Source of the DNA: an uncultured Collinsella sp.
GTDB taxonomy: Bacteria; Actinomycetota; Coriobacteriia; Coriobacteriales; Coriobacteriaceae
Length of the DNA stretch: 5,576 nt
Direction: 5' to 3'
NCBI GenBank assembly: GCA_900544725.1
Contig: UQWK01000080.1
Location: 1-5,576, forward strand
This document shows, in pieces, positions 5,528-5,576 of this stretch (position 1 is its first letter; every line of letters begins with the position of its first letter). Made by a program: the position numbers and the translations under genes. The notes under the pieces were generated by a model, which was not told the DNA's origin, made no database searches, and saw nothing but the letters and a program-made list of their open reading frames with translations.

Positions 5528-5534
5528 AGGAAGG
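5528..5534 (+). promoter_or_regulatory. purM ribosome binding site
   Basis: AGGAAGG lies 5 bases before ATG 5540, within a purine-rich tract from 5523. It is free of the 12-bp hairpin just upstream. Confidence 0.75.
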
Positions 5535-5539
5535 CTCAG

Positions 5540-5576
5540 ATGAGCGACAGCAAGCATGTGACGTATGAGGACGCCG
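5540..5576 (+). CDS. purM: Phosphoribosylformylglycinamidine cyclo-ligase PurM, 5' fragment
   Basis: Only 12 codons are present before the window ends: MSDSKHVTYEDA, with a G beginning the next codon. VTYEDA followed by a probable Gly matches the PurM N-terminus, where a [ST]YxDAGVD motif opens the protein. PurM uses ATP to close the imidazole ring of FGAM to give AIR, and in many bacteria it directly follows purF. Context, the strong ribosome binding site and the motif agree. An unrelated gene cannot be excluded on so few residues. Confidence 0.75.
   Translation, partial: MSDSKHVTYEDA

Noticed and set aside
3635..5557. A 640-codon open frame on the - strand opposite purF
   Set aside because: It mirrors the codon pattern of a strongly supported purF, is rich in His, Ala, Val, Leu and Gly as expected of GC-rich antisense, has no recognisable motif, and crosses the purM leader.

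Overview
The window is GC-rich with compact bacterial gene spacing. Its proteins look like those of a Gram-positive, low-redox actinobacterium of the Coriobacteriia (Collinsella or a close relative). The taxon is an inference from protein style: a Bacillus-type Fe-S PurF, a class B sortase and a clostridial-style PF06541 membrane protein in a high-GC background. No rRNA or other taxonomic marker is present.

Layout: (1) Positions 1-148 are a non-coding lead-in to purE with a possible -10 box, two small dyads and the purE ribosome binding site. (2) Positions 149-2097 hold three + strand genes with gaps of 35 and 33 bases and no terminator between them: purE, a class B sortase, and a small MoaE-like protein that seems to lack one catalytic lysine. 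(3) A 13-bp hairpin at 2131-2163 ends the opposing transcription units. (4) Positions 2188-3417 on the - strand encode a 409-residue polytopic membrane protein of the putative ABC-transporter type IV family (PF06541). (5) Positions 3418-3712 are a divergent intergenic region with a TATAAT box for purF, two adjacent dyads and a short copy of a CCTGCCAAAA...ACAGG element. (6) Positions 3713-5383 are purF. (7) Positions 5384-5539 separate purF from purM. They contain an A/T-rich stem-loop starting at the purF stop codon, a possible promoter, and an 11-codon leader frame with its own ribosome binding site that lies inside a perfect 12-bp hairpin. (8) Position 5540 starts purM, cut by the window edge.

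Function: PurF makes phosphoribosylamine from PRPP and glutamine (first committed step of IMP synthesis). PurM closes the imidazole ring to give AIR. PurE converts N5-CAIR to CAIR two reactions later. Three purine genes are thus here, but purE sits apart from purF-purM and shares a transcription unit with a sortase and a MoaE-like protein. PurK, the expected partner of this PurE class, is not in the window.

I see no clear new defence, mobile or CRISPR system. The most interesting signals are the purM leader frame and hairpin, the repeated stem-loop element, and the apparently catalytically altered MoaE-like protein.
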